A DNA stretch of 64,000 nt from Phycisphaeraceae bacterium (GCA_015709595.1 CP054178.1:3539205-3603204); one strand, 5' to 3'. Positions 10,135 to 18,885 are shown, counted from the first letter of the stretch. Program-made: numbers and translations. Notes: a model not told the origin generated them from the letters alone.

Positions 10135-10695
10135 TCACAATTGACCCGACGCCCACTCCGCGCGCAGCAGGCCGTACTGCACTACGTCGAGCATCTCACC
10201 CCACTTGCAGATGTGCTGGCGCCACACGCCTTCACGCCTCATGCCCGCCTTCTCCAGCACCCGGCCTGACGCAGGATTGCTGCCAAAGTGGTGGGCGTGG
10301 ATGCGGTGCAGCCCCAGGGTCTCGAAGCCGTGTCGCACCACGGACCGAAGCGCCTCGGTGGCGTAGCCCGCCCCCCACCACGGGCGGTAGATGACGTAAC
10401 CCACCTCGGCCCAGCGATGGTCCGGGTTGAGCCGCAGGTCGATGGCGCCGATCAGTTGCGCCCCTTCGCGGAGCGTGATCGCGAAGATCGGGTTGAGCCC
10501 GGTCTCCAGGCCGCGGGCATGCCCGGCGATCCAGGCCGCCGCCGCTCCATCCGGGTACGGATGGGGAATGCTCAGCGTGGTGCGCGCCACCTCCCGATCC
10601 GAGGCGTAACGCTGCACCACCGGCGCGTCCTCCGGCGTAAACGGGCGCAGCAGCAGACGATCCGTTTCCAGTACGGTTGGCGTGATGGGCGACAT
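10135..10695 (-). CDS. GNAT N-acetyltransferase, RimJ/RimL-like
   Basis: 186 aa. The opening LETDRLLLRPFTPEDAP, the core AEVGYVIYRPWWGAGYATEA (acetyl-CoA pyrophosphate loop, G-x-G-x-A) and ILE-like NPASGRVLEKAGMRREG are typical of the Acetyltransf_3 family, which acetylates ribosomal protein N-termini, amines or antibiotics using acetyl-CoA. The specific acceptor is unknown. The start ATG 10695 is preceded by a GGAAGGGA ribosome-binding site. Confidence 0.88.
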   Translation of the reverse strand: MSPITPTVLETDRLLLRPFTPEDAPVVQRYASDREVARTTLSIPHPYPDGAAAAWIAGHARGLETGLNPIFAITLREGAQLIGAIDLRLNPDHRWAEVGYVIYRPWWGAGYATEALRSVVRHGFETLGLHRIHAHHFGSNPASGRVLEKAGMRREGVWRQHICKWGEMLDVVQYGLLRAEWASGQL

Positions 10696-10759
10696 GCGGT
10701 CCCTTCCGCCCGGCGGTTGGACGATGCCGTCGGCTGGCCCGGGGGTCCGGGGGCTCGAT

Positions 10760-11596
10760 TCAACCGCGCTTGTCGAAGGTGATCTCGGCGTAGGCGTTAT
10801 GGCTATGGATTGACTCGAAGTTCTCGCTGCGGATGTGGTACCACAGGATGCGGTCGTCCCGGTTGAGCGCCACCGCCAGATCGCGGACGATGTCCTCGAC
10901 GAACTTGGGGTTGTTGTACGCCTCTTCGGTGACGAACTTCTCGTCGGGCCGCTTGAGCACCGAGTACACCTCGCAACTGGCGCTGGCTTCGAGCAGCTCC
11001 ACCAGATCCTCGATCCACATCGACCCGCTGAATCGCACGTCGGCCGTGATGAGGCACCGCTGGTTGTGGGCGCCGAACGTGGAGATTTCCTTCGAGCACG
11101 GGCAGAGCGACGTGGCCGGGGCGGTCACACTCATGATGAAGTCGTCCGCCCCGTTGGCCTCGCAGATGAATCGCACCGTGTAATCCATCAGCCCCGGCTG
11201 CTGGGTCACGGGGGCCAGCTTGCGGATGAAGTAGGTGAACTCCATCTCCAAGTGCGCGTTGGCCGCATCCAGCCGCTGACGCAATGACCGGCACATCTCC
11301 ACGATCGAATCCGGGCGGATGCCGTCGGCGTACTCGTTGAGCACTTCGAGGAAGCGGCTCATGTGCGTCCCCTTCCGCTCCGCGGGCAGGGAGACGTACA
11401 TGTTGATCTTCGCCACCGTGGTCTGCCCCTTGCCGCACGGCGTCTTGAGCGTGACGGGGTAGGTCACGTCCTTCACCCCCACCTTGTCGATGAACACCTG
11501 GCGGCGGTCGCTGGCCCCCTGCACGTCGGGCAGGGACACCGGCCCGGCGACGGGCGGCTCATGGGGGGGATACTGGCTGTGCAGCCGGGTTGACAT
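10760..11596 (-). CDS. folE2: GTP cyclohydrolase FolE2 (type IB)
   Basis: 278 aa from ATG 11596 with a GGAGGG site upstream; an open frame continues 5' to 12613 but that part is not family-like. Family motifs: DKVGVKDVTYPV, ERKGTHMSRFLEVL and CPCSKEIS..GAHNQRC (the Cys is the catalytic metal ligand). The enzyme converts GTP to 7,8-dihydroneopterin triphosphate, the entry to tetrahydrofolate and to queuosine; it uses metals other than zinc and often replaces FolE under zinc limitation. No zinc-regulator site was recognised and no folate genes adjoin. The queuosine enzyme QueG is also in this window (38397). Confidence 0.95.
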   Translation of the reverse strand: MSTRLHSQYPPHEPPVAGPVSLPDVQGASDRRQVFIDKVGVKDVTYPVTLKTPCGKGQTTVAKINMYVSLPAERKGTHMSRFLEVLNEYADGIRPDSIVEMCRSLRQRLDAANAHLEMEFTYFIRKLAPVTQQPGLMDYTVRFICEANGADDFIMSVTAPATSLCPCSKEISTFGAHNQRCLITADVRFSGSMWIEDLVELLEASASCEVYSVLKRPDEKFVTEEAYNNPKFVEDIVRDLAVALNRDDRILWYHIRSENFESIHSHNAYAEITFDKRG

Positions 11597-11745
11597 GATG
11601 GGACTCTTCCCTCCGGAAAACCGGGAATCCGGCCAAAGCCAAGCATAGGGGCGGGGGTTCGACGGGCCAAACGCGCTTCGACGCGCCGCGTTGATTGGAT
11701 GCGGAATCGCGGCAGTCGTTACCCCGCGCCGTCGGATGAGGTCGG

Positions 11746-12552
11746 TCAGGCGGCATGAGAACCGCCCGCGCCTTCCGGGGTCGGCGAAAGCAGCGTGCCT
11801 GCCCACGCCAGTCCCAGCGAGCCGCCCAGCATCGCCCCGGCCGCGTAGTCGCCCGGCATCGGTCGAAGCAGGGGGATGAACCATTCCGCTTCGGCGAGAT
11901 GCGGAATCAGGGCGGCCGCCGCGAACGCCAACCCCCCCGCCGCCGCCGTCCACGCGGCGCCCAACCGGGGGCGCCCCCCCGCCGCGATGCCCGCCGTCAC
12001 GCCGAACAGTCCACCGATGGTCGTCGCCGCGAGCGTCTGCCCCTTCAGGCCCGTGCGTGCGACGAGCCAGACCATCGCCAGCGACACGGTTATCGTCACC
12101 GCTCCTCCGAGGAACAGCCCCACCACCCTGCCCGGTCCGACCGCCCGACTGACCACGCGTCCGGACTCCAGCCGCCGCACCGCCATCGTCCATGCGGCGA
12201 GCAGCGCGGCCCACAGCATTCCCTCCGCCGCGACGGCGATCCGCGCCCCCTCCAGTCGCTCCAGGTCCGCCGCCGTACCCGTGCGCGAGGCCCACGCCAG
12301 CAAACCCACTCCCGCCAAGACCCAGCCGGCATGTCGCGGTCCGGCACGTCCGACGCCAATGGCGATCGTCCCCAGCAGCCCCATCAGGGCGACCGCAGCC
12401 GCACCTGCCGCACCAGGCGAGGTCGCCAGGCCCACCGTTGGCGCCTCTCCGCCCGCCCAGCCCCGCATCCAGCCGCCCGTGAGCATTCCGGTCACGATTG
12501 CGCCCAGCGCCAGCAGCATCACCACGATGAAGGTCGACGCCGCTCGCCTCAT
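11746..12552 (-). CDS. Hypothetical multi-pass membrane protein
   Basis: 268 aa, strongly hydrophobic, with about seven or eight predicted membrane helices separated by short Gly/Arg/Pro loops. No motif is recognised. It starts at ATG 12552 and reads away from hutH; the shared intergenic region contains the 20-bp tandem-repeat array. It ends 149 bp before the folE2 start codon, on the same strand, so read-through into folE2 is possible. Confidence 0.6.
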   Translation of the reverse strand: MRRAASTFIVVMLLALGAIVTGMLTGGWMRGWAGGEAPTVGLATSPGAAGAAAVALMGLLGTIAIGVGRAGPRHAGWVLAGVGLLAWASRTGTAADLERLEGARIAVAAEGMLWAALLAAWTMAVRRLESGRVVSRAVGPGRVVGLFLGGAVTITVSLAMVWLVARTGLKGQTLAATTIGGLFGVTAGIAAGGRPRLGAAWTAAAGGLAFAAAALIPHLAEAEWFIPLLRPMPGDYAAGAMLGGSLGLAWAGTLLSPTPEGAGGSHAA

Positions 12553-12601
12553 GCGCCATTGTTGCAGGGCGATGCGCGAACGACCAGAGCCGGAGGGCGG
12601 A

Positions 12602-12621
12602 CCGCTCCCTCACGGTCGCGG
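12602..12621. repeat. Short dispersed repeat (second copy at 6316-6335)
   Basis: ccgctccctcacggtcgcgg here matches 6316-6335 at 19 of 20 positions. One copy abuts the tandem array, the other lies in the possible leader of the FtsX-type permease gene. It looks like a dispersed repeat element, not coding conservation. Confidence 0.6.
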
Positions 12622-12760
12622 CTCACTTGGGAGGGTCGCGGCTCACTTGGGAGGGTCGCGTTTCACTTGGGAGGGTCGCGTTTCACTTGGGAGGGTCGCG
12701 GCTCACTTGGGATGGTCGCGGCTCACTTGGGAGGGTCGCGGCTCACTTGGGAGGGTCGCG
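12621..12760. repeat. Seven exact-length tandem copies of a 20-bp unit
   Basis: Unit gctcacttgggagggtcgcg. Copies start at 12621, 12641, 12661, 12681, 12701, 12721 and 12741. Copies 3 and 4 begin ttt instead of gct and copy 5 has gatgg for gaggg. The preceding 20 bp (12601-12620) end in the same ggtcgcg and may be a decayed copy; after 12760 the sequence starts tttc like a variant copy and then diverges. There are no spacers, so it is not CRISPR. A 20-bp period is close to two DNA helix turns. Confidence 0.95.
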
Positions 12761-12873
12761 TTTCGCTGAGAATCCGCCCATCGCCTCTCCGCCCGCGATC
12801 CATCACTGGTACGCACATCCTTCCGCCCGTCTGCGCGACCCACGCTTCGCCACAACCGCGATATGGTTCCCCC

Positions 12874-14460
12874 ATGCCTGCATCGACTTCCGTCACGTCT
12901 TCCCCGCCGCACCTTCCCCCGCTTGTGCTGACCGGGGCGCCGCTCACATTCGACGAGGTTGAGCAGGTGGCGCGACGCGCCCGCCCGGTATCGCTGGATC
13001 CCGCCGCCCGTGCGCGGCTGGATGGCGCCCGTCAAGGCGTCGATGCCGCGGCCCGCGGCCCCCAGGCCATCTACGGCCTCAACACCGGCTTCGGATCGCT
13101 CTCTCGCCGCCGCATTGAGCCGCACGAGGTCCGTGAGGTGCAGCGCAACCTCATCCGCTCCCACGCGGCGGGAGTGGGCGAACCGCTTCCCGTCGAGGTG
13201 GTGCGCGCCATGATGCTCATCCTCGCCGCCGGTCTGGCGCGGGGGCGTTCCGGCGTGCGCACGGAACTGGCCGAGGCGCTCCTGGGCATGCTCAACCGTC
13301 ACATCACGCCCGTCATCCCCTGCCGCGGCTCCGTCGGCGCTTCCGGCGACCTCGCCCCCCTCGCCCACCTGGCGCTGGTGCTGATCGGCGAAGGCGAAGC
13401 GACCATCGCCGATCACCCGGACGGCTCATCGGCCGCCGCGCTGCCCGGCGGTGAGGCGCTTCGTCTCGTCGGGCTCAAGCCGCTCGCATTGGAGGCGAAG
13501 GAGGGGCTGGCCCTCATCAACGGCACGCACCTGATGACCGCGCTGGGCGCCCTGGCGATCATCGACACCCGGCGTCTGCTTGACGCCGCCGTCGCCGGGC
13601 TGGCCATCGCCATCGACGCCTGCCGCGCCACCGACGCCTTCCTCGATGATCGACTGCACGAAGCGAGGCGGCAGCCCGGCCAGAGAGCCGTCGCCGCCCG
13701 CGTGCGCGACATGCTGCGCGGTTCGACGATTCTCGACGCCCACCGCGTGGATGATCCGCGCGTGCAGGATCCGTACTGCCTGCGGGCCGCACCCGTCGTG
13801 CTGGGCGCCGCGGTTGACGCCATCGAGCACGTGCGCGGCGTGTTCGAGCGAGAACTGGGCGCGGTGACGGACAATCCGCTTGTCTTCGCCGGAGAGGGCG
13901 GCCCACCCGCGTTTCTCTCCGGCGGCAACTTTCACGGCATGCCCCTGGCCATCGCCCTGGACTCGCTCAAGATCGCCCTGTGCCACGTGGCGGGCGTCGC
14001 CGAGCGGCGCATCAACTGGCTGCTCACCGCCAGCGACAGCGAGAACCCCGTCAACATCTATCTCAGCCCGCAGCCGGGTCTTCACTCGGGGCTCATGATC
14101 GCCCAGTACACGGCCGCGGCCTGCTGCAACGAACTGATGACGCTTGCGTTCCCCGCCAGCGTGGGCAACATTCCCACGTCCGCCGGAATCGAGGATTACA
14201 ACTCGATGGGCGCCACCTCGGCGCGACAGGCGCGCCTGGCGGTCGATCTGGCCACGCAGGTCATCGCCGTCGAACTGCTGGTGATGACCGAGGCGATGGA
14301 GTACCAGCGACCCCTTCGCTCAGGAGCGGGCGTCGAGCGGGTGTACAAGACCGTTCGCGCCCTCGTGCCCCGGCTGACGGCGGACCGCCCCCCTTCGCCC
14401 GACATCGCGGCCATCGCGGGACTGATCCGGGGCGGACAGTTCGCAGGCCCCGACCGGTGA
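12874..14460 (+). CDS. hutH: Histidine ammonia-lyase (MIO aromatic amino acid lyase)
   Basis: 528 aa from ATG 12874; an open frame upstream is read through the repeats and is not family-like. The MIO prosthetic group arises from Ala-Ser-Gly in GSVGASGDLAPLAHL. NTGFGSLS, the His-type selectivity motif RSHAAG, FLSGGNFHGMPLAIALDSL and NIPTSAGIEDYNSMG are all present. The enzyme deaminates L-histidine to urocanate and ammonia. The active-site stretch IEDYNSMG differs from the usual QEDHVSMG, so tyrosine or another aromatic substrate is a lesser possibility. No hutU, hutI or hutG is adjacent. TATGGT lies 6 nt before ATG and there is no Shine-Dalgarno. Confidence 0.9.
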   Translation: MPASTSVTSSPPHLPPLVLTGAPLTFDEVEQVARRARPVSLDPAARARLDGARQGVDAAARGPQAIYGLNTGFGSLSRRRIEPHEVREVQRNLIRSHAAGVGEPLPVEVVRAMMLILAAGLARGRSGVRTELAEALLGMLNRHITPVIPCRGSVGASGDLAPLAHLALVLIGEGEATIADHPDGSSAAALPGGEALRLVGLKPLALEAKEGLALINGTHLMTALGALAIIDTRRLLDAAVAGLAIAIDACRATDAFLDDRLHEARRQPGQRAVAARVRDMLRGSTILDAHRVDDPRVQDPYCLRAAPVVLGAAVDAIEHVRGVFERELGAVTDNPLVFAGEGGPPAFLSGGNFHGMPLAIALDSLKIALCHVAGVAERRINWLLTASDSENPVNIYLSPQPGLHSGLMIAQYTAAACCNELMTLAFPASVGNIPTSAGIEDYNSMGATSARQARLAVDLATQVIAVELLVMTEAMEYQRPLRSGAGVERVYKTVRALVPRLTADRPPSPDIAAIAGLIRGGQFAGPDR

Positions 14461-14524
14461 CAGCGAAACCGCGCGGTCCCGGCGACTCCGCATTCACCAG
14501 CACACGCCACTTGCGGACGGCGCT

Positions 14525-15283
14525 TCACCCCGCCTTCGTCGTCAGCCCCGGCCGCAGCAGATCGACGACGATCAGGAGCATGAGGGCCGCCATCGAAGTC
14601 GAGTGCGTCACGCCGCCCGCGACGATTCCATACACGAAGGCCTCATTGCTCCGCGCCGGCCACCACGAACCGACATCCACGGCCAGCCCCAGACCCGCGA
14701 GGAGAACCAGCCCCCCCGTCAACCAGCGCGGCCACGAAGTCAGCAGCGCCAGCAGCGCGACGACCAGCCCGATCGCCCCCATCGTGCTGGCATGGGCATG
14801 CAGCGAGGCGAGCAGGATCTTTCTGTCGGTGGGAAACACCTCCACCGAGAAGGCGACCTTCTGCACTTCCGGCCAGTTCCGCAGCGACAACCCCGCCCCG
14901 CGCTCGGCGGCGCCTGCGTGACACGAAACGCAGTGCGTGTCGAGAAGCTCCTTGGGTGAGAAATCGCCGAAGTCCGGGTTGTCGTAGTTCGCCGCGGCGT
15001 TGCCGCCTTCCAGCCAGCGGAGCAGTTCAGCGCGATCCCCGGCGGGCATCTCGGGCGGATGGTTCCGCCTCAGGGCGGTCAGCAGCGGCGAGGGCACGGT
15101 GGCGCCGTGATACGCGCTCTTGACATCAGTGAACGACATGCCAGGCCGCCCGTCGCGGTTCTGGTAGTGCTCGACCATGTGCAAATACGAGGCGAGCAGG
15201 TACCCGCCCGCCAGGGCCAGCACGAAGCCGATCATCCCCAGCCGGGCGCCAAGGGCGAAGTGACGAAGTTTCAGGTGCGGCAT
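14525..15283 (-). CDS. Membrane protein with a c-type heme motif
   Basis: 252 aa from ATG 15283 (a GTG four codons upstream is possible). One N-terminal helix (about 16-36), an extracytoplasmic region with a single CVSCH heme motif at residues 118-122, then four C-terminal membrane helices with His residues (HAHASTMGAIGL, THSTSMAAL). The order suggests a small membrane-anchored electron carrier or sensor. It is convergent with hutH and has no respiratory partner next to it. Heme attachment is inferred from CxxCH. Confidence 0.75.
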   Translation of the reverse strand: MPHLKLRHFALGARLGMIGFVLALAGGYLLASYLHMVEHYQNRDGRPGMSFTDVKSAYHGATVPSPLLTALRRNHPPEMPAGDRAELLRWLEGGNAAANYDNPDFGDFSPKELLDTHCVSCHAGAAERGAGLSLRNWPEVQKVAFSVEVFPTDRKILLASLHAHASTMGAIGLVVALLALLTSWPRWLTGGLVLLAGLGLAVDVGSWWPARSNEAFVYGIVAGGVTHSTSMAALMLLIVVDLLRPGLTTKAG

Positions 15284-15311
15284 GAGATTCACCACAGAGG
15301 GCGCAAAGCGA

Positions 15312-16550
15312 TCACGTTGTCAAGCGGGCCTCATCAATCGCCACCTCGCCGCCGGTGACGATCGCCTGGTTCGCCAGGATGCCGACGGCGGCGGCTCGCA
15401 TCCCCTCGTCCGCCGTCGTGGGCGGGGTGCGGCCTTCCTCAATGCACTTCAGGAAGTCCGCCAGCGCGTAGTGCAGCGAATCATGCGGGAGACCGACGCC
15501 TTCCTTCAGCCGCCCCTGCGAGGCCAGCTGGGTGGCGTCAGCGATGAGCGTGATGCCCTCCTCGTTGTGGAATGTCTGCCGGTTGGCGTAGACCTCCCAG
15601 CCCTGGGTGGGCGCGTCGGCCTCCTTGAACAGCCAGCCGTGCGTCCAGGTGAGCTTGACGGTGCCCATGCTGCCGTACATGAGCTCGTGCGTGCCTTCGT
15701 ACGAGTTGCCGAGCGTAGCGTCATAGTCAAGGAACACGCCATCGCCGTAATCGAGCGTGCAGCGGATGGTGTCGAAGACTTCGCGCCCGTCCTGGTGGAT
15801 GCGGATGGCGCCGGCCCCGCGGACTGACTTCGGGTAGCGGTTGAAGTACCAGTTGAACACGTCGAACTGCTGCGTGCCGAACTCGCCGGCCAGCCCGATG
15901 GAGACGGCCGGATCGAGCTGCCAGTTGGCGGCCTTTTCCCGCGCCGCGTCGGGCGCGGGGTTGCGCCAGGTCGTCTTGCGGTGGTATTGACCCCGCATGC
16001 GCACGAAGTCGCGGATCGAACCGGAGCGGACGAATGTCCAGGCGAGTTTGTAGATAGGGTTCGACCGTCCCTGCATGCCGACCATGAACGTGGTCTTGAG
16101 CCCCTGCGCCGCCTTGGCGATGGCCTTCGCGTCTTCGATGGTGTGGGCCAGCGGACTTTCGCAGTACACGTGTTTACCCGCCTGGATGGCCGCGAGCGCG
16201 ATGTCCTTGTGCTGGTGCGTGGGTGTGGCGATGATGACGGCGTCCACGGTCGCCTTGTCAAGCAACGCGCGGTGATCGGCGTACGGCTGAGCCCCCGCGG
16301 CGCGGCGCACGGCGGTGCTCAGGCGGCCTTCTTCCGTGTCGCACACGGCCGCGATGGTGACGTTGCCGATCTTCTGCAGTTCGGCGACGATCGCGCGTCC
16401 CTGCCGCCCCATGCCGATCACGCCGATCGACCGAGGCGCCCGAAGCGGCGAGGCCAGCAGCGGCTCCACCATCGGCCCGAGCGCCAGGGCGGCCATGCCC
16501 CCCGCGGTGGTGGTGAGAAACGTCCGTCGATCGTGTGGTCGCATGGTCAC
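15312..16550 (-). CDS. Tat-exported Gfo/Idh/MocA family oxidoreductase with altered EKP motif
   Basis: 412 aa. The twin-arginine signal DRRTFLTTTAGG sends the folded protein to the periplasm. A Rossmann NAD(P)-binding motif GVIGMGRQGRAI follows, and the C-terminal alpha/beta domain covers about residues 150-400. The family's catalytic E-K-P motif reads C-E-S-P here (Ser at about residue 132), so the usual Lys that orients substrate is missing. The start GTG 16550 overlaps the apbE stop (GTGA); ATG 16544 is an alternative. Third gene of an operon with apbE and another Gfo/Idh/MocA protein, which keeps EKP. Substrate (probably a sugar or inositol derivative) is unknown. Confidence 0.9.
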   Translation of the reverse strand: MTMRPHDRRTFLTTTAGGMAALALGPMVEPLLASPLRAPRSIGVIGMGRQGRAIVAELQKIGNVTIAAVCDTEEGRLSTAVRRAAGAQPYADHRALLDKATVDAVIIATPTHQHKDIALAAIQAGKHVYCESPLAHTIEDAKAIAKAAQGLKTTFMVGMQGRSNPIYKLAWTFVRSGSIRDFVRMRGQYHRKTTWRNPAPDAAREKAANWQLDPAVSIGLAGEFGTQQFDVFNWYFNRYPKSVRGAGAIRIHQDGREVFDTIRCTLDYGDGVFLDYDATLGNSYEGTHELMYGSMGTVKLTWTHGWLFKEADAPTQGWEVYANRQTFHNEEGITLIADATQLASQGRLKEGVGLPHDSLHYALADFLKCIEEGRTPPTTADEGMRAAAVGILANQAIVTGGEVAIDEARLTT

Positions 16551-17521
16551 TCCTGAAACCCGCCCGCCGGGTTGGACCCGTGCGAAGCATCAATGATTCC
16601 GTGAAAGTCGCCCTGGATGCGGCCTTCGCCGTCCGGGGCGAGGATGATCGAAGCGTAGGAGGGCGGCAGCGAATCAGGCCGCTCGCCCAGCACGATGAGC
16701 GCGGTGGACCAGGCGTCGGCATCCGTGGCGGATGGACCAACCACCGCCGCGAGCAGCGCCCCGCCTGTCGGCTCACCCGTGCGAGGGTCGATGATGTGAC
16801 CGCGAGACGCCCCTTCCGCGTCTCGAATCGTTCGTCCATGCGGCGCGGAGACGCCCAGGGCGGCGTCCCGCAGGAAGACGCGGGCGAGCGCGGATGCATC
16901 GTCACCATCGGGGCGGCGCACCGCGATTCTCCAGCCGTCAGCCCCCGGCGGCGCGCCGATGGCGATGGCGCTGCTGGTTCCGCCGTGCAGCAGCGCATGG
17001 GCGACGCCGCGATCCCGCAGCAGCGAGGCGGCGCGGTCCAGGGCCCAGCCCTTTCCGACGCCGCCGAGATCGACGGCGACGCCGGGCGAGGTGAATGCAA
17101 TCGTGCGGGCGGCGGGATTGAGCAGGAGCGGCCGGGCGGGTTCATCTCGGCGCCGAGGGACCGAGTCATCAAGTGACGGAGCCGTCGAGCGACCGAGGGG
17201 GGACGCTTCGCGGAATCCCCACCGGGCCATCGCCGCCCCGATGGTGATGTCGAACGCCCCGCCGGTCCGCTCCGTCAGCGCCGCACAGCGGTCCAGCAAT
17301 TCGAAGGTTTCCGCATCCACGGGCACGGGCTCGTGCGCCGCCCGCGCATTGACGGCCGAGATCGTGCTGGCGCGGTCGAAGATGCTCAGGCGCCGATGCC
17401 AGAGCGTGATCTCGTCGAGCGCCTCTTCACCCGCGGCGCGCAGCAGCGCCTCGCGCTCGCCCATCAGGACGAACTCGAAGCGGGCGCCCATGGCGTGCGT
17501 CGCCAGGCGGACGGTGATCAC
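16547..17521 (-). CDS. apbE: FAD:protein FMN transferase, ApbE family
   Basis: 324 aa from GTG 17521, chosen because it overlaps the preceding stop as GTGA. Motifs: THAMGARFEFVL, GGAFDITIGAAMARWGF, DLGGVGKGWALDRAASLL, GHIIDPRTGEP and ATDADAWSTALIVLG, giving the FAD and Mg sites. ApbE transfers FMN from FAD to a Thr in target flavoproteins outside the membrane (NqrB/RnfG-type FMN-binding proteins). No Sec or lipoprotein signal is visible with this start, which is unusual. It is sandwiched by overlap between two Tat-exported oxidoreductases. A low-complexity stretch near residues 102-127 (SPLGRSTAPSLDDSVPRRR) may be a repeat insertion. Confidence 0.9.
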   Translation of the reverse strand: MITVRLATHAMGARFEFVLMGEREALLRAAGEEALDEITLWHRRLSIFDRASTISAVNARAAHEPVPVDAETFELLDRCAALTERTGGAFDITIGAAMARWGFREASPLGRSTAPSLDDSVPRRRDEPARPLLLNPAARTIAFTSPGVAVDLGGVGKGWALDRAASLLRDRGVAHALLHGGTSSAIAIGAPPGADGWRIAVRRPDGDDASALARVFLRDAALGVSAPHGRTIRDAEGASRGHIIDPRTGEPTGGALLAAVVGPSATDADAWSTALIVLGERPDSLPPSYASIILAPDGEGRIQGDFHGIIDASHGSNPAGGFQE

Positions 17522-18843
17522 GCCGCGTGCGTCGTGTGCGTCTCGGGGTCGAAGGTGAAGGTCTTGTTCTCCCACGCGCTGCGGGTGGCGAGATCGACGA
17601 TCACCATGACCTGCGTGGCGAACTCGACCGGGCTCTTGACGGGCTCGCGGGTGCGGATGCAGTGCAGCCAGTTGAGCCGCAGTTCATCCTGGTCGTTGCT
17701 GATGTTGGGGCAGTTGACGGTCTGCTCCTCGATCTCATCGACGTAGATGCGCTGCGGACGGATGACCACGTTGTTGCCGCCCAGGTACATGGTGGCCTTG
17801 TGGCCGCGGATCATGGTCTCCAGCCCCTGATCGTTGCAGGTGGAGCCGGCCACGATCATGGTGTGCTCCTTCTCAAACTGCACGGTCAGGTTGACCTGGT
17901 CGTGGTTCTCCATCTTCTTGTCGATGTAGTGCCCGCCGATGCCCTGCACCTTGGTGGGCCAACCGACGTTGAGGGCCATCATCAGCGGCGTGATCTCGTG
18001 AACCAGCAGGTCGCCCATGATGCCGGTGGAGAAGTCCTTGTAGCGGCGCCACCGGTGGTAGATCTCGTGGTTCCACGGACGGGGGCCGAGCTGGCCGCAC
18101 CAGGCGTCCCAGTCGATGGTCTCGCCCGGCTTGATGCGCTTGTCGATGGCGTAGTAGAGCCACTCGCCGTCCTTCGAGTTGCGGCAGTAGGAGGTCTGGC
18201 TGAAGGTGGGCTTTCCGATGGCGCCGGCGGCGACCAGCTTCATCGCCTCGTTGTACTTGGGAAGCATCATCTTCTGCGTGCCGATCTGCACCAGCACGTC
18301 GGGATTGGCGTTCTGCACCTCGCGCACCTTGAGGGCCTCGGGCAGCCGGAGCGTCATCGGCTTCTCGCAGTACACGTCCTTGCCCGCGTGGATGGCGTCG
18401 ATCGTCATCTGCGCGTGCCAGTGCTCGGGCGAGGCGATCAGCACCGCGTGAACGTCGTCCCGCTTGAGCACCTCGCGGTAGTCCGCGTAGCCCTGGCACT
18501 GAACGCTGGTCTGGTCGCGCTCGACCATCTTCATCGCGTCCGCCACCTGCACCGAGCAGCAGTCGGCCAGCGCCACGATGTGGACGCTCTCGCGCCCGGT
18601 CTTGTTGAAGTTCAGGAACGCACCCACGTGACCCTTGCCCATGCCCCCCGGCCCGATCACCGCGATGCGGATCGGATCACCCTTCCCCAGCTTCACGCGC
18701 GGCTTGGCGCGCAGCACCGGCATGTTCAGCACCGACGACGACGCCCGCGCTCCCACCAGCGCGGCGGCCCCGGCGAAGGCGGTCTGGGCGAGGAACTGGC
18801 GGCGGGAACGACCGCGACGGGATGTCTGATTCGTGGCACGCAT
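17518..18843 (-). CDS. Tat-exported Gfo/Idh/MocA family oxidoreductase
   Basis: 441 aa from ATG 18843, with an AAAGGAG site 8 nt upstream. Twin-arginine signal RSRRQFLAQTAFAGAAAL, Rossmann motif AVIGPGGMGKGHV and intact catalytic Y-C-E-K-P followed by the substrate-binding alpha/beta domain. Such proteins are expanded in planctomycetes and oxidise sugars or inositols with a bound nicotinamide cofactor. First gene of the operon leading into apbE and a second family member. A TATAAC hexamer 44 nt upstream of the ATG may be the -10 element. Confidence 0.92.
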   Translation of the reverse strand: MRATNQTSRRGRSRRQFLAQTAFAGAAALVGARASSSVLNMPVLRAKPRVKLGKGDPIRIAVIGPGGMGKGHVGAFLNFNKTGRESVHIVALADCCSVQVADAMKMVERDQTSVQCQGYADYREVLKRDDVHAVLIASPEHWHAQMTIDAIHAGKDVYCEKPMTLRLPEALKVREVQNANPDVLVQIGTQKMMLPKYNEAMKLVAAGAIGKPTFSQTSYCRNSKDGEWLYYAIDKRIKPGETIDWDAWCGQLGPRPWNHEIYHRWRRYKDFSTGIMGDLLVHEITPLMMALNVGWPTKVQGIGGHYIDKKMENHDQVNLTVQFEKEHTMIVAGSTCNDQGLETMIRGHKATMYLGGNNVVIRPQRIYVDEIEEQTVNCPNISNDQDELRLNWLHCIRTREPVKSPVEFATQVMVIVDLATRSAWENKTFTFDPETHTTHAA

Positions 18844-18885
18844 CGCAGAACTCCTTTGACGACTGGAACGGCTTCCGTCCAACCC

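Larger units (their letters stand above)
12553..12873. other. Divergent intergenic region carrying the 20-bp repeat array
   Basis: 321 bp between a minus-strand membrane protein and plus-strand hutH. Its centre is the tandem array 12621-12760. I see no gene. A TATGGT hexamer at 12862-12867 sits 6 nt before the hutH ATG. Confidence 0.6.

Noticed and set aside
11597-12613. N-terminal extension of folE2
   Set aside because: The frame stays open upstream but overlaps another gene and has no family similarity; ATG 11596 has a good ribosome-binding site and the normal family length.
12601-12770. CRISPR array
   Set aside because: The repeats are directly adjacent, without spacers, and no cas gene is present.
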